NCBI RefSeq assembly: GCF_018729455.1
Contig: NZ_JAHHZF010000001.1
Span: 248,001 to 312,000, forward strand
Reading direction: 5' to 3'
From: Prosthecodimorpha staleyi
GTDB taxonomy: Bacteria > Pseudomonadota > Alphaproteobacteria > Rhizobiales > Ancalomicrobiaceae
DNA: 64,000 nt
Every line of letters starts with the position of its first letter. Position 1 is the stretch's first letter. Under the pieces are notes generated by a model, which saw only the letters and a list, made by a program, of their open reading frames with translations, was not told the origin of the DNA and searched no databases. A program made the translations under genes and the position numbers. Below, piece by piece: positions 17,050 to 25,688 of the stretch.

Positions 17050-17249
17050 GGCATCGAGCGCTATGGCGGCATCGCCATGCTCGACGCGCCCGAGCGCTAC
17101 GTCTACCGGGTCACCGGCCGCAACACTGGGGATCAGCCGCATTTCGAACGGATTCTGAAGGGCTGTACCGATATCCGCACCGGTCCCGATCACGATCGCC
17201 GGATCGAAGCCCTCAGCCGTCGCGTCGGCCCGCAGCTGGCGCAAGGGGC
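17050..17249 (+). pseudogene. 3' remnant of a family 2 glycosyltransferase gene
   Basis: The translation here (ERYGGIAMLDAPERYVYRVT, then GRNTGDQPHFERILKGC and DHDRRIEALSRRVG) aligns closely with the last ~65 residues of the intact glycosyltransferase at 14637-15524. No start codon context, no N-terminal two thirds and no DDDD motif precede it. The frame stays open after the homology ends, to 17541, without resembling anything. It is therefore a truncated duplicate, not a working gene. Confidence 0.75.
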
Positions 17250-17580
17250 ACCGACCGGGGAGCCGAGCGTTCCGCCGCCCCCCCCTGATCCCGGGCCGCG
17301 CGGAATGCGCCGGGGACCCTGGCCTCAGACCACCTCGATGCGGCAGATCGGCGGCCGGTCGATGTTTCGGCACCACATCCCGGGTGCCGACCCGGGCCGC
17401 CTCGAGCAGTCTTGCCCCGACTCGGTCGCGCCGTTATGTCTCGACGCAAGGCTCGACCCGCGCCTCCCCCCTCCTGCCGGGGAAGTATCCGACATACGGG
17501 GTACAGGAATCGTCGGACCGTCCGTTCGGGCCATCGCATGAGGAGGGGTTGCGTATCCGGCTCGCACTGGAGCTGTTCCG
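17250..17580. other. Intergenic sequence before the DnaB-like gene
   Basis: About 330 bases following the glycosyltransferase remnant. Open frames in it have no recognisable features. No terminator or tRNA was seen. Confidence 0.4.
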
Positions 17581-18294
17581 ATGAAGCCGAAGACACCCAT
17601 TCCCCATTTGAAGCACCGCGCCAAGCGCATGGCGCGACGCGAGACGATCCCCCTGCACGAAGCCCTGGACCGCGTCGCACGCGCCGAGGGTTTCCCGCGC
17701 TGGAGCCTGCTTTCGGCGCGGCATGCGGCCGAGACGCCGCCGACGGCCCTGCTGCCGCACCTCGCCGATGGCGATCTCCTGCTTCTGGGCGCACGTCCGG
17801 GCCAAGGCAAAACGCTTCTGGGGCTCCAGCTCCTGCTCGACGCCGCCCGCGCGGGCCGAAGCGCGGTCTTCTTCACGCTCGAATATTCCATCCGCGAAGC
17901 GCGGCAGCGGATTCAATCGCTCGATCGGAGCGAATCGGGCTGGGCTGACAAGCTGGAGATTGTGGCTTCCGACGCGATCTGTGCGGATTTCATCATCCGC
18001 CATCTGTCGGGGGCGCCCCGCGGAACCGTCGCCATCATAGACTATCTGCAAATCCTCGATCAGCAGCGCAGCAAGCCTGCGCTTGCCGACCAGGTTCGCG
18101 CCCTGCGCGACTTTGCGGCCGAAACCGGGATCGTCCTGGGCTTCATCTCGCAGATCGACCGAGGTTTCGACCCGACCCAGAAGCCCCTGCCGGACATCAC
18201 AGACATTCGGCTGCCGAATCCGGTCAGCATGCAGCACTTCACCAAAGCCTGCTTCCTGCACGGCGGCGACATCAGCCTGCAGACGATCGCCTGA
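17581..18294 (+). CDS. Small DnaB-like RecA-fold ATPase
   Basis: 237 residues. A basic N-terminal ~45 residues (KHRAKRMARRETIPLHEALD, WSLLSAR) precedes a RecA/DnaB C-terminal-type core. The core has Walker A GARPGQGKT at about 70-78, a FFTLEYSIREARQRI segment, Walker B-like VAIIDYLQIL and a final IVLGFISQID strand. It lacks the DnaB N-terminal and primase-interaction domains and is half the length of a replicative helicase, so ring helicase activity is not assured. Similar short proteins occur in Rhizobiales; their role is not established. Confidence 0.8.
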   Translation: MKPKTPIPHLKHRAKRMARRETIPLHEALDRVARAEGFPRWSLLSARHAAETPPTALLPHLADGDLLLLGARPGQGKTLLGLQLLLDAARAGRSAVFFTLEYSIREARQRIQSLDRSESGWADKLEIVASDAICADFIIRHLSGAPRGTVAIIDYLQILDQQRSKPALADQVRALRDFAAETGIVLGFISQIDRGFDPTQKPLPDITDIRLPNPVSMQHFTKACFLHGGDISLQTIA

Positions 18295-18419
18295 ACCGAC
18301 ACACGGCCATGGCCCGCTTGGCGGCCGATCCCGGCCACCAGGCGCGACGGCAGCCGGCCCGGGGTGAGCGACCGGCGGACCGAACCGCCGGACGCATCGA
18401 TCCGCTCCGAGGTCGGCGC

Positions 18420-19556
18420 TCAGATCATGTCGCCGGAATCCGTCATCGCATCGGAACGCGGCTCGGCCTCGACCGGGGCCGCCGGTTCCGGGCGTGCGGT
18501 GGCGGCCGACGCGGCGGCGTCGGTGCGCGGCGCGGTCCGGTCGGCCCAGTCGAATTCGGGGCCGCACAGCGCCACGAACTTCAGGGTCGTCTGGCCGACC
18601 CGGATCTCGTCGCCGTGATGGATCGCACGCGTTTCGGACAGAAGCTGGCCGTTGACGCGGACCAGTTCTTTCTGCTTGCCGTCCTCGATGTAGAAGGCAC
18701 GCTCCTCATTGTCGTAGACGATGAAGGCATGCCCGCGCCGGGCGAAGGCCGGATCGCCGAAATTGATCGGGATCATCTGCTCCGGGTCCGACCCGAGCGC
18801 GTTGCGGCCCGAGAAGACCTCGCGGGAGGCGCCGCGGCCGGGTCCCTTGATGACCACGACCCAGCCGACGACCGGCTCGGCCGGCGCCTGACTGAGGGTG
18901 ACGGCGGGCTTCTCCGGCACCGCAAGCGGCGTGCGCTCGGCCGCGGCGGCCGCCGCGTAGCGCGGTTCGGCCGCCGGCGGTGGCGGCGGCTGATAGGCGG
19001 GCGGCGGAGGCGTATAGACCGGCGGCGGCGGCGCGGCGACGGACGGCCGCACCGGCACGACCGGGGCCGGCGGCGGCTGCCAGGACGGCATGTCGACCGG
19101 TGGCGCCGTCTCGCGCGAGGCCGAGCCCGGGAAGGTGTCGGCCGGGGCGGGCGGCGCCGACGCGGCCATGAAGGGCGACGGCGGCACCGGCGGCAGCGGG
19201 GCCGGGCTGGGCGTCGGCGTGAAGGTCGGCGGCGGGACCGGCGACGCGAAGGGCTCCGGCTCGGACGGATGCGGGCTGATCGTCTGCGGCACGACCGGAT
19301 GCACCGGAGGCGCGCCGGCGGGGGGCAGTACCCGTCCGACCGGCGTTCCGGGCGGCGTCAGTCGCGGCCTCACAGCGACGCGCGTCGCCTCCGGATCGTC
19401 GGACGCGCGCGCCGGCTCGGCGGGCGAGCGGGGGCTGACCGAGACCGGCGCCGGTCCGGCCAGCAGCGGTGCGGACCCCACCGTGAGCGGCAGGGACTTG
19501 GGTCCGGGACGCTGCACGATCCGGGTCGGTTCGTTGTCCTGGTCCTGATCGGACAT
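18420..19556 (-). CDS. Proline-rich protein with C-terminal FHA domain
   Basis: 378 residues. No signal peptide, so probably cytoplasmic. Residues ~1-225 are low-complexity Pro/Ala with clusters such as PPPPVYTPPPPAYQPPPPP. Residues ~228-315 form an FHA domain (SGRNALGSDP, INFGDPAFARRGHAFIVYD, a VNGQLL turn, HHGDEIRVG), which binds phosphothreonine peptides in characterised members. The usual SxxH is ARRGH here, so phosphopeptide binding is not certain. A short acidic/Ala tail follows. It is the last gene of the minus-strand FHA cluster (18420-25626). Confidence 0.85.
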   Translation of the reverse strand: MSDQDQDNEPTRIVQRPGPKSLPLTVGSAPLLAGPAPVSVSPRSPAEPARASDDPEATRVAVRPRLTPPGTPVGRVLPPAGAPPVHPVVPQTISPHPSEPEPFASPVPPPTFTPTPSPAPLPPVPPSPFMAASAPPAPADTFPGSASRETAPPVDMPSWQPPPAPVVPVRPSVAAPPPPVYTPPPPAYQPPPPPAAEPRYAAAAAAERTPLAVPEKPAVTLSQAPAEPVVGWVVVIKGPGRGASREVFSGRNALGSDPEQMIPINFGDPAFARRGHAFIVYDNEERAFYIEDGKQKELVRVNGQLLSETRAIHHGDEIRVGQTTLKFVALCGPEFDWADRTAPRTDAAASAATARPEPAAPVEAEPRSDAMTDSGDMI

Positions 19557-19710
19557 GCTGTTGCCTCCTGATTGGGTCCGGCCGTCTGCCCGTCACCACC
19601 CACGACGAGATCGGCCGATGAATGCACGTGCCTATTCCAAGGATCGCGGTTGGCGCCCCACCCCGGCCGACCGCCCCGCAGGCCCTGCCCGCTCGGCGCT
19701 GGCTGCGCCG

Positions 19711-21237
19711 TCACGGATAGAGGAAGCGGAACTTGACCTCCCCGAGTTCCACCGTGTCGCCGTCGGCGAGCACGGATTTCAGCGACATCTCGCCATTCAC
19801 CAGAACCCCGTTGGAATGTTCCAGGTCCTTGGAAACATCCGAGATCACGAACCGGCCCGACGCCAGATCGCGCGTCAATATGGCGTGATAACGGTGGACG
19901 CTCCGGTTCTCGAAACGGATGTCGTTTTCCGAATGGCGGCCGATGCGAACCGCCGTGGCTTTGACGGGTACGCGCGTCCGATTCTGATCGGCCAGTTCCA
20001 GCCAGGCCAGGATCGGCTTGCGCCGCTTGCGCCGCACCGCCAGCCAGGCGACCCCGGCGGCGATCAGCAAGGCACCGGCCGGCAGGCCGATCACCAGGGT
20101 CGGACGCTGGCGCCATTCCGCCGAGAACCAGTCGGCGAGATTGTCGAGACCCGAACGGTCCATCAGCCCCGGCAATTCGGTCGAGCCGGGCTGCGGGCGC
20201 GTACCGGCCCCCGGCGACGGGCTCCCGGCCGGCGTATTGGTGCCGGTGGCCGGACCCGGCGCGGCACGCGGCGCCGGTGCGGGCGGCGGCGGATTGGCCG
20301 GCGTTCCGGAGCCGGCCGGAACGTCGGCGAAGAAGGCGCCGGTGACCGCCCGCCCATTCTCGAATTCGAGCGTCAGCAGGTAGCGTCCGCGCGGATCGAC
20401 CCGGTTGAGCGGGAAGGTCGCGGTGCCGCCGGAGCCGACGAACTGGGCAAATCGGGTGACCGCGGCATCCTCGAGCCGGCCGCTCTGGCTGCCGACATCG
20501 AAGAACAGCCCGCCGGTATCCTCGGCCAGACGCCGCAAGGCCGCGATTTCCGGCCCGGGCGCATCCGGGCGCTCGCGGAAGGCCACCGTCACCGCCACCA
20601 CCTTCGCGTCGCGCAGCGCCTTGACCACGTCGTCGCGGCCATAGGCGCGATCCTCGGGCTTGCCGTCGGACGCGAGCAGCAGCACCAGGCGTTCGGACTG
20701 TGCGAGCGTCAGCTGGCGCAACGCATCGATCAGCAGCCGTCCGGAATCGCCGATCGTGCCGTCGGCGCGCATGCCCGTGGTCGCCCGCGCCACTTCCTCG
20801 CGGCTGGCCCCGATCGGCACCAGGGTCTCGTAGCGGTCGGCCAGTTGGCCGACGCCGAAGCGGTTGTTCGGGCCGGCGACGCGCGCCGCCTCGATCAGGC
20901 GGGCCGCATCGCCAGACGCCAGGCTGACCACCCGCTGCCGGCGGCGGTCGCCTCGATCGATCACCGCCAACACCGAGGACGCCTTGCCGACCGAGGTGAA
21001 GGACAGGAAATTCGCTTCGGCAACCCCGGTGGCGCCTTCCTTCTGATAGCGGACATGCATCACCCGGCCGCCCGCGATCGCGCCGGTCTCGCAGATGGCA
21101 TGCGGCGCGTTGTCGAGCGTGGCGACGATGCAGCGCGGCTGGAAGCTGGTCGCATCCTGCGCCCCGGCCGCGCCGGCAAGCGCCAGGAAGCCCAAGGCCA
21201 GGGCGGCGAGCGCCCGCAAAGGTCCTGCGGCGGTCAA
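19711..21237 (-). CDS. Membrane-anchored VWA-like protein with cytoplasmic FHA domain
   Basis: 508 residues: signal peptide (about 1-26, ending AGAQ), a periplasmic von Willebrand A-like domain (about 30-270), a Pro/Ala/Gly linker, a TM helix (about 375-396) with an RRKRRK stop-transfer, and a C-terminal FHA domain (IGRHSENDIRFENRSVHRYH, NGVLVNGE). The MIDAS motif DxSxS is missing (VIDRGDRRR at that place), while the downstream ASDGKPED is kept, so metal-dependent ligand binding may be lost. The topology would couple a periplasmic input to a phosphothreonine reader inside (inference). It lies 154 bases upstream of the proline-rich FHA gene. Confidence 0.88.
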   Translation of the reverse strand: MTAAGPLRALAALALGFLALAGAAGAQDATSFQPRCIVATLDNAPHAICETGAIAGGRVMHVRYQKEGATGVAEANFLSFTSVGKASSVLAVIDRGDRRRQRVVSLASGDAARLIEAARVAGPNNRFGVGQLADRYETLVPIGASREEVARATTGMRADGTIGDSGRLLIDALRQLTLAQSERLVLLLASDGKPEDRAYGRDDVVKALRDAKVVAVTVAFRERPDAPGPEIAALRRLAEDTGGLFFDVGSQSGRLEDAAVTRFAQFVGSGGTATFPLNRVDPRGRYLLTLEFENGRAVTGAFFADVPAGSGTPANPPPPAPAPRAAPGPATGTNTPAGSPSPGAGTRPQPGSTELPGLMDRSGLDNLADWFSAEWRQRPTLVIGLPAGALLIAAGVAWLAVRRKRRKPILAWLELADQNRTRVPVKATAVRIGRHSENDIRFENRSVHRYHAILTRDLASGRFVISDVSKDLEHSNGVLVNGEMSLKSVLADGDTVELGEVKFRFLYP

Positions 21238-21394
21238 GGCGTGCCTCTCCTCTTGGTTCCCGGACGGTCCGGCGCCGTCAGGGCGCGATGCGGACTGTGC
21301 CGCGACGCGAGACTAGAACAGTTGCCGATTCCCGCGAAATCGGCCGCTCCGCGCGGCAGTATCCGACGCTCTCCGGCCCCCTGCGCGCGCGCCC

Positions 21395-22333
21395 TCATGC
21401 CAGCGCCCTGATGATCATGGCCAGGCTCGAAACGACGATCCATGCCGCCGCAACCGTCTTGACCCAGAGCGGCCCCATCGCGGTCGCTGCCCAATGCGCC
21501 AGGACGCCGCCGGCGATGCCGCCCGGGATGGCCGCCAGCGCGAGATCCCAGACGATCCGGCCGAACCCCAGATTGACCACCGTGCCGGCGCCGACCGTTG
21601 CGGCCGAGACGATCACGGAGGCCGCCACCGCGGCATAGACCGGGAATTTCCGGAAGATCAGGTAGACGACCAGGAACTCGCCGATGCCGAAGCCGAAGAA
21701 GGCGGAGACGTAGCCGCCGGCGACGCCGATCAGGAGGAACATGTAGAGGTCGAAGCGCTCCGGCCGCTGCCGCGTCGCCTCGACCCGCCGGAAGGCCCAG
21801 GCGAAGATCAGGAGCGTGACGCCGAGCGCCAGTGCGAAGATCACGAAGGCGGTCTGCAGTGTGCGGTCGGTCAGCTGGACGTTGGACTGCGTGATCAGAA
21901 TGGTCGGCAGCGCGGTGGCGAGGGTCGCGAAGACGATCGAGATCAGGTCGTTGCCGGGGATGCGCATGGCCGCGGCCGGCCCATTCGGCCCGTAGAGCCG
22001 GGCGACCCAGCCGAAGGCCGCGCAGGCCATGGCGAAGGCCTGTATGAAGACGGCGGTCGCCACGCCCTGCTGAAACGTGATGCGGATCTGCCCCATGTCG
22101 CGCAGGAAGTCGAAAACCGGCACCAGCACCAGACCCGAACCGGCGCCGGTCGCTCCCGAGACCAGTCCGGCGAAGAAGCCTGCCGGCAGGACGCCCGGCG
22201 CCAGCCGGGCAAGGCCGCCGAGGCCGAGTCCCACGGCGCTCAGCTGCCACAGCAGCGCCGCCGCGAATGCCAGCACCACGAGCCCCTGCCCGCTCCACAT
22301 CCATCGGCTCGTGCTCCGGCCCGGCGCGCTCAT
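21395..22333 (-). CDS. TauE/SafE family transmembrane transporter
   Basis: 312 residues, about eight hydrophobic segments arranged as two halves. It has the family hallmark glycine-rich loops: FFAGLVSGATGAGSGLVLVP in the first half and GGYVSAFFGFGIGEFLVVYL in the second. Characterised members export sulfite, sulfoacetate or related small organosulfur anions; the substrate here is not predictable. It follows the 4-TM gene at 22341 by 7 bases and so belongs to the FHA operon. Confidence 0.9.
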   Translation of the reverse strand: MSAPGRSTSRWMWSGQGLVVLAFAAALLWQLSAVGLGLGGLARLAPGVLPAGFFAGLVSGATGAGSGLVLVPVFDFLRDMGQIRITFQQGVATAVFIQAFAMACAAFGWVARLYGPNGPAAAMRIPGNDLISIVFATLATALPTILITQSNVQLTDRTLQTAFVIFALALGVTLLIFAWAFRRVEATRQRPERFDLYMFLLIGVAGGYVSAFFGFGIGEFLVVYLIFRKFPVYAAVAASVIVSAATVGAGTVVNLGFGRIVWDLALAAIPGGIAGGVLAHWAATAMGPLWVKTVAAAWIVVSSLAMIIRALA

Positions 22334-22340
22334 GGGGCAA

Positions 22341-22844
22341 TCAGTCGATCACCGGGAAACGACCGAACTGGCCGCCCCGGTAGCGCCAACGGACCATGAA
22401 GATTTGCAGCCCCGCGAGGAGCGCGATCAGCATGGGGACGAAGACCAGCCCAAAATGCGCGGCGGCTTCTGCGAGCGTGAGGCTCGGCACCTGGCAGACC
22501 GGCACCTGGCGCGCCGGATCGAGGCGCGACTGCAGGCAGGCCGGCAGGTAGGGGAGCCAGTCGAGCCGCATGGCCGCATAGACGGCCAGGAACTCCATCA
22601 CGGAGAAGAAGGCGAAGAAGGCGAAAGGCCAGTCCTGATCCCAGCGGAACCGCTGCATCTGGAAATAGACCGGCTCCAGCACCAGGCCGAGCGCGAACAG
22701 CGTGGCGATGAACCAGCACGGCTCGGCGGCCGGCGGCCAGGACCAGCCGGAGGCGCGGAATGCGATCGCCAGCGTGACCGGCAGGCCGATCAGCAGATAG
22801 AGGGCGAGGCGCGTCTGCAGGCGCCCGAAGAGGGTCGGCGTCAT
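22341..22844 (-). CDS. Four-TM inner-membrane protein, hypothetical
   Basis: 167 residues with about four hydrophobic segments (around 13-31, 42-60, 74-92 and 130-150) and a basic C-terminal end (VRWRYRGGQFGRFPVID). It contains two cysteines between TM3 and TM4 (LPACLQ, VPVCQV), which could lie on the periplasmic face. The family is not recognised. It is sandwiched between the FHA-FAD gene (43 bases) and the TauE/SafE gene (7 bases), implying a shared transcript. Confidence 0.75.
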   Translation of the reverse strand: MTPTLFGRLQTRLALYLLIGLPVTLAIAFRASGWSWPPAAEPCWFIATLFALGLVLEPVYFQMQRFRWDQDWPFAFFAFFSVMEFLAVYAAMRLDWLPYLPACLQSRLDPARQVPVCQVPSLTLAEAAAHFGLVFVPMLIALLAGLQIFMVRWRYRGGQFGRFPVID

Positions 22845-22887
22845 GCGATCGGCCTCCTCGCCGGTGCGGCGCCGGCTGTCGTCCCGC

Positions 22888-24849
22888 TCAAGGCTTCGCC
22901 CCCGCCGTCCATTTCAGCCACTGCACGAAGGAGCGCAAGGGGCCCATCCTCCTCAGGCCCGGCGCGCGGGCCGCGGCGAGGTGGTCGGTGCTCCGCAGCG
23001 CGGCATATTGCAGGCCGAGAAAGCTGTCGACCGCCGCATAGGGGCCGTTCTGGGTAACGACGCCGGCGGCGTAGACCCGGCCGGGGCCGTTGCGCAGCGC
23101 CGCGATCTCGAACTGGTTGGTCACGGCGATGCCGGCGAGACGCTGGTCCGGCCCGCTGCCGGTCGCCTTGTTGCGCGGCGGGTTGTAGCGCGCCAGCAGG
23201 TCCTTGAGGAAGGGCGAGGAGGTCACGTCGGCAATCAGGCCGGTGCAGTCGATGACATAGTCGGCGACCAGGTCGAGCGTCTCGGAAAAGGGCCCCTTGG
23301 CGACGATCTCGGTGACCACCTTGTCGTTCTTCAGCCGCATCTTCTTCACTTCGCCGAAATAGATGCGGTACCAGCCCTCGCGCTTGCCGGCCGACAGGAT
23401 GGCCATCCAGTCGGCGCGTTCGGCGGTCGTCGTCCCGCCCCAGGCGGACAGGAGTTCGACCCGCTTCTCCGGCGCCGCCGCCTCCAGGAGCCGGCGATAC
23501 TCGCCGCCCCAGCAGGCCTTCGGCCAGTTGAACGGCTGCATCTCGACATCGTAGCCGACCGCCCGGCGGGCGAGATCGAACGCGGCCCCCGCCTCGACCG
23601 GCCCGCGCATCAGATGCAGCACGCCGATCTGCTTGTTGCGCTGGCGCGTCTCGTGGAGCCGCTGCAGGACGCGCGAGGCGACGATGCCGCGGCCGCGCAC
23701 CACCACCGTGCCGCCGCGCTCGGCCAGCGCCCGGTAGATGCCCTCATGCTCCTCATAGGCGTTGACGACCCGGTTGGAGCCGCGGTTCTGACGCTTGAAG
23801 GACTGCAGGTCGTCGAGATAGCGCGTGGTCGGATAGCCGGTCGCCAATTGCACCACGCGGGCGAGAAAATAGCGGTCGCGGTCGCTGTCGCCGGCCTGGT
23901 CGGCGGGGATCTTGTAGGCCAGCACGTAGCGGCCGTCATCCGTCTTGCGCAGCGCGATGGCACGGCCGAAGGTCAGCATTTGCCGCCAGCCGATGCGCAG
24001 CTCCTCGCGATCGAGCGCGGCATAGACGTCGTCGGCGCGCGGCGTATAGGTCTCCGCCAGAGTCGGCTCGCCGAACACCTTCAGGATGTGCCGGAAGCCG
24101 CGGATGTCGCCGCCCTTGACCTCGCGCCAGGTCTCGCGCAGCGCGTAGCCGGGAAAGCCCCAGAGATTGTCGGGCGTCGAGATCGAGTTGGAGCGGATGC
24201 GCTCGCGGCCCGGAATCTGCGAATTCTCGCAATATTCCTTCCATTTTTCGTAGCAGCTCGCGGTCACCCCGATGACGCGGATGCGGTCCTGCGGCACGCC
24301 CCAGATGCGCAGATGGTCGACCCAGACGAAGGAACCGATGCCGCCGCCGACGGCCAGATAGTCGGTCTCCCCGGCGAGCTTGCCGCTGGCGACGATTTCG
24401 GCGACCGGCACCGTGTCGCGCGCGAACAGCCGGCCGGGAAATTCCGATTCGAGCCACGGCACCGGGTCGGCCGTGCCGGCGCGCGGCACCGGCGCGGTGC
24501 GTTCGTCGTCGGTCTCGACCGCCGGCGCCTCCTCGGCGAAGTCGCCCGGCTCGTAGACCAGCGTGAAGATGCCGACCACCAAGGGCACGCCGGCGAGCCA
24601 TTCGTACCAGTGCTTGCCGAGCGGCGTCTCACCGAGCCTGGTGCCGTTGGTCGAGCCCGAATCGGTCACGAACAGCCGGCCGCCCGACAGCCGGACCGCG
24701 GCGTGGCGGCGCGAGACCGAGCCGTCGACGAGCGGAATCTCGACCTTCGCCTGTTCGCGGCCGATCTGGTACTCGCCCTCGTCGGCGAGGCGAAACCGGG
24801 CGAGCGTCCTTCCGCCGGCGTCGCGGACCTGGATCTCGATCGGCATCAT
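22888..24849 (-). CDS. FHA domain fused to an FAD/NAD(P)-binding oxidoreductase-like protein
   Basis: 653 residues. The N-terminal ~100 residues are a full FHA domain: QIGREQAKVEIPL near 28-40, GSVSRRHAAV with the SxxH phosphothreonine contact, and DSGSTNGTRLG. A linker of ~50 residues leads to a Rossmann dinucleotide-binding start, YLAVGGGIGSFVWVDHLRIWG, near residue 170. Further along are ARVVQLATGYPTTRY and, near the C-terminus, DYVIDCTGLIADV and GRVYAAGVV, typical of flavoprotein monooxygenase/oxidoreductase folds. The substrate is unknown. A hallmark phosphopeptide reader fused to a flavoenzyme is unusual. It lies 3 bases from the upstream FHA-zinc ribbon gene. Confidence 0.85.
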   Translation of the reverse strand: MMPIEIQVRDAGGRTLARFRLADEGEYQIGREQAKVEIPLVDGSVSRRHAAVRLSGGRLFVTDSGSTNGTRLGETPLGKHWYEWLAGVPLVVGIFTLVYEPGDFAEEAPAVETDDERTAPVPRAGTADPVPWLESEFPGRLFARDTVPVAEIVASGKLAGETDYLAVGGGIGSFVWVDHLRIWGVPQDRIRVIGVTASCYEKWKEYCENSQIPGRERIRSNSISTPDNLWGFPGYALRETWREVKGGDIRGFRHILKVFGEPTLAETYTPRADDVYAALDREELRIGWRQMLTFGRAIALRKTDDGRYVLAYKIPADQAGDSDRDRYFLARVVQLATGYPTTRYLDDLQSFKRQNRGSNRVVNAYEEHEGIYRALAERGGTVVVRGRGIVASRVLQRLHETRQRNKQIGVLHLMRGPVEAGAAFDLARRAVGYDVEMQPFNWPKACWGGEYRRLLEAAAPEKRVELLSAWGGTTTAERADWMAILSAGKREGWYRIYFGEVKKMRLKNDKVVTEIVAKGPFSETLDLVADYVIDCTGLIADVTSSPFLKDLLARYNPPRNKATGSGPDQRLAGIAVTNQFEIAALRNGPGRVYAAGVVTQNGPYAAVDSFLGLQYAALRSTDHLAAARAPGLRRMGPLRSFVQWLKWTAGAKP

Positions 24850-24852
24850 GGC

Positions 24853-25626
24853 TCAGGTCTTCCCGCGCACGATGCGGGTGGCGCCGAACAGACGGGTGCC
24901 GCAGAGGCGGCAATTGTCGCCGCGGTCGTACTCGTTCAGCACCTGGCAGGTCGGATTCTCGCAGACGATGGCCGGCTGGCCGACCGGATGCACCTCGAAA
25001 CGGTGGTCGCCGAGCTCGATCGTATCGAGCGGCTGCAGGTAGAGTGCGTCCTGCTGCACGAAGCCGCGATCGAGATAGACCTGCAGGCGCTCGGGGTTGG
25101 ACAGGACCGCAAAGGTCGGCTCGCTCTCGTCGTAGTAGAAGATCAGCGCCAGCTTGTCGGCCAGCCGGGTCGCGTCGATGCGCGCCAGATTGGCGACCTG
25201 CTCGATCGCCAGCCGATGGCCGTCGCCATAGGCGAGCAGCGCGCCGCCCGGGACCAGCGGGAATTCACCGCGCGGGCGCAGGTCGGCGCGGTCGACGGCC
25301 AATACCATCAGTTGCGCCGGCTCCAGAACCTTCAGCTCGAAATCGAAGATGCGGAAGCTGTCGCCGGTCTCCAGCGGCACCCGCTCGCTCGCCTTCAGCG
25401 AACGGCCGCGATAGTGCGTGGCATTCTGGTTCAGCGCGCGATTGATCAGGACCGGCTTGCCGTCCTCCTCGCCGATCTCGACATGCAGCCGCGAGATGGC
25501 CCGATTCTCGGGGTCGAGTTGGATGTCGCAGGTCGCACCGCGCCCGATCCGCACCGGCAGCATGTAGCCGCGGCGCATGGTTTCGGCAGTGCGGTGATTG
25601 ACGACTTCGATGGCGACCGTGGGCAT
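24853..25626 (-). CDS. FHA domain protein with C-terminal zinc ribbon
   Basis: 257 residues from the ATG at 25626; a further 33 upstream codons would overlap the probable promoter and look non-coding. The N-terminal FHA domain has VRIGRGATCDIQLDPENRAI and SRLHVEI. It is followed by ~100 residues of unclear fold, then a C-terminal rubredoxin-like/zinc ribbon: CENPTC near 225 and CRLCG near 245. It is the first gene of the minus-strand operon that continues with FHA-FAD, the 4-TM protein and TauE/SafE. Confidence 0.85.
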   Translation of the reverse strand: MPTVAIEVVNHRTAETMRRGYMLPVRIGRGATCDIQLDPENRAISRLHVEIGEEDGKPVLINRALNQNATHYRGRSLKASERVPLETGDSFRIFDFELKVLEPAQLMVLAVDRADLRPRGEFPLVPGGALLAYGDGHRLAIEQVANLARIDATRLADKLALIFYYDESEPTFAVLSNPERLQVYLDRGFVQQDALYLQPLDTIELGDHRFEVHPVGQPAIVCENPTCQVLNEYDRGDNCRLCGTRLFGATRIVRGKT

Positions 25627-25660
25627 CGGATCACTATGGCGCGATTGGGGATTTTCCGTC

Positions 25661-25688
25661 AGTGTGCACGCCGCCGAGGGGCTGTCAA
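25661..25688 (-). promoter_or_regulatory. Putative sigma-70 promoter of the FHA operon
   Basis: On the minus strand, TTGACA (25688-25683) and CACACT (25666-25661) are separated by 16 bases, about 35 bases before the ATG at 25626. The -35 is a perfect consensus; the -10 is weak, as is common in alphaproteobacteria. Confidence 0.5.

Noticed and set aside
16957-17541. Full 194-codon gene containing the glycosyltransferase-like segment
   Set aside because: Only ~65 codons match the intact glycosyltransferase; what precedes and follows is unrelated, so it is treated as a remnant.
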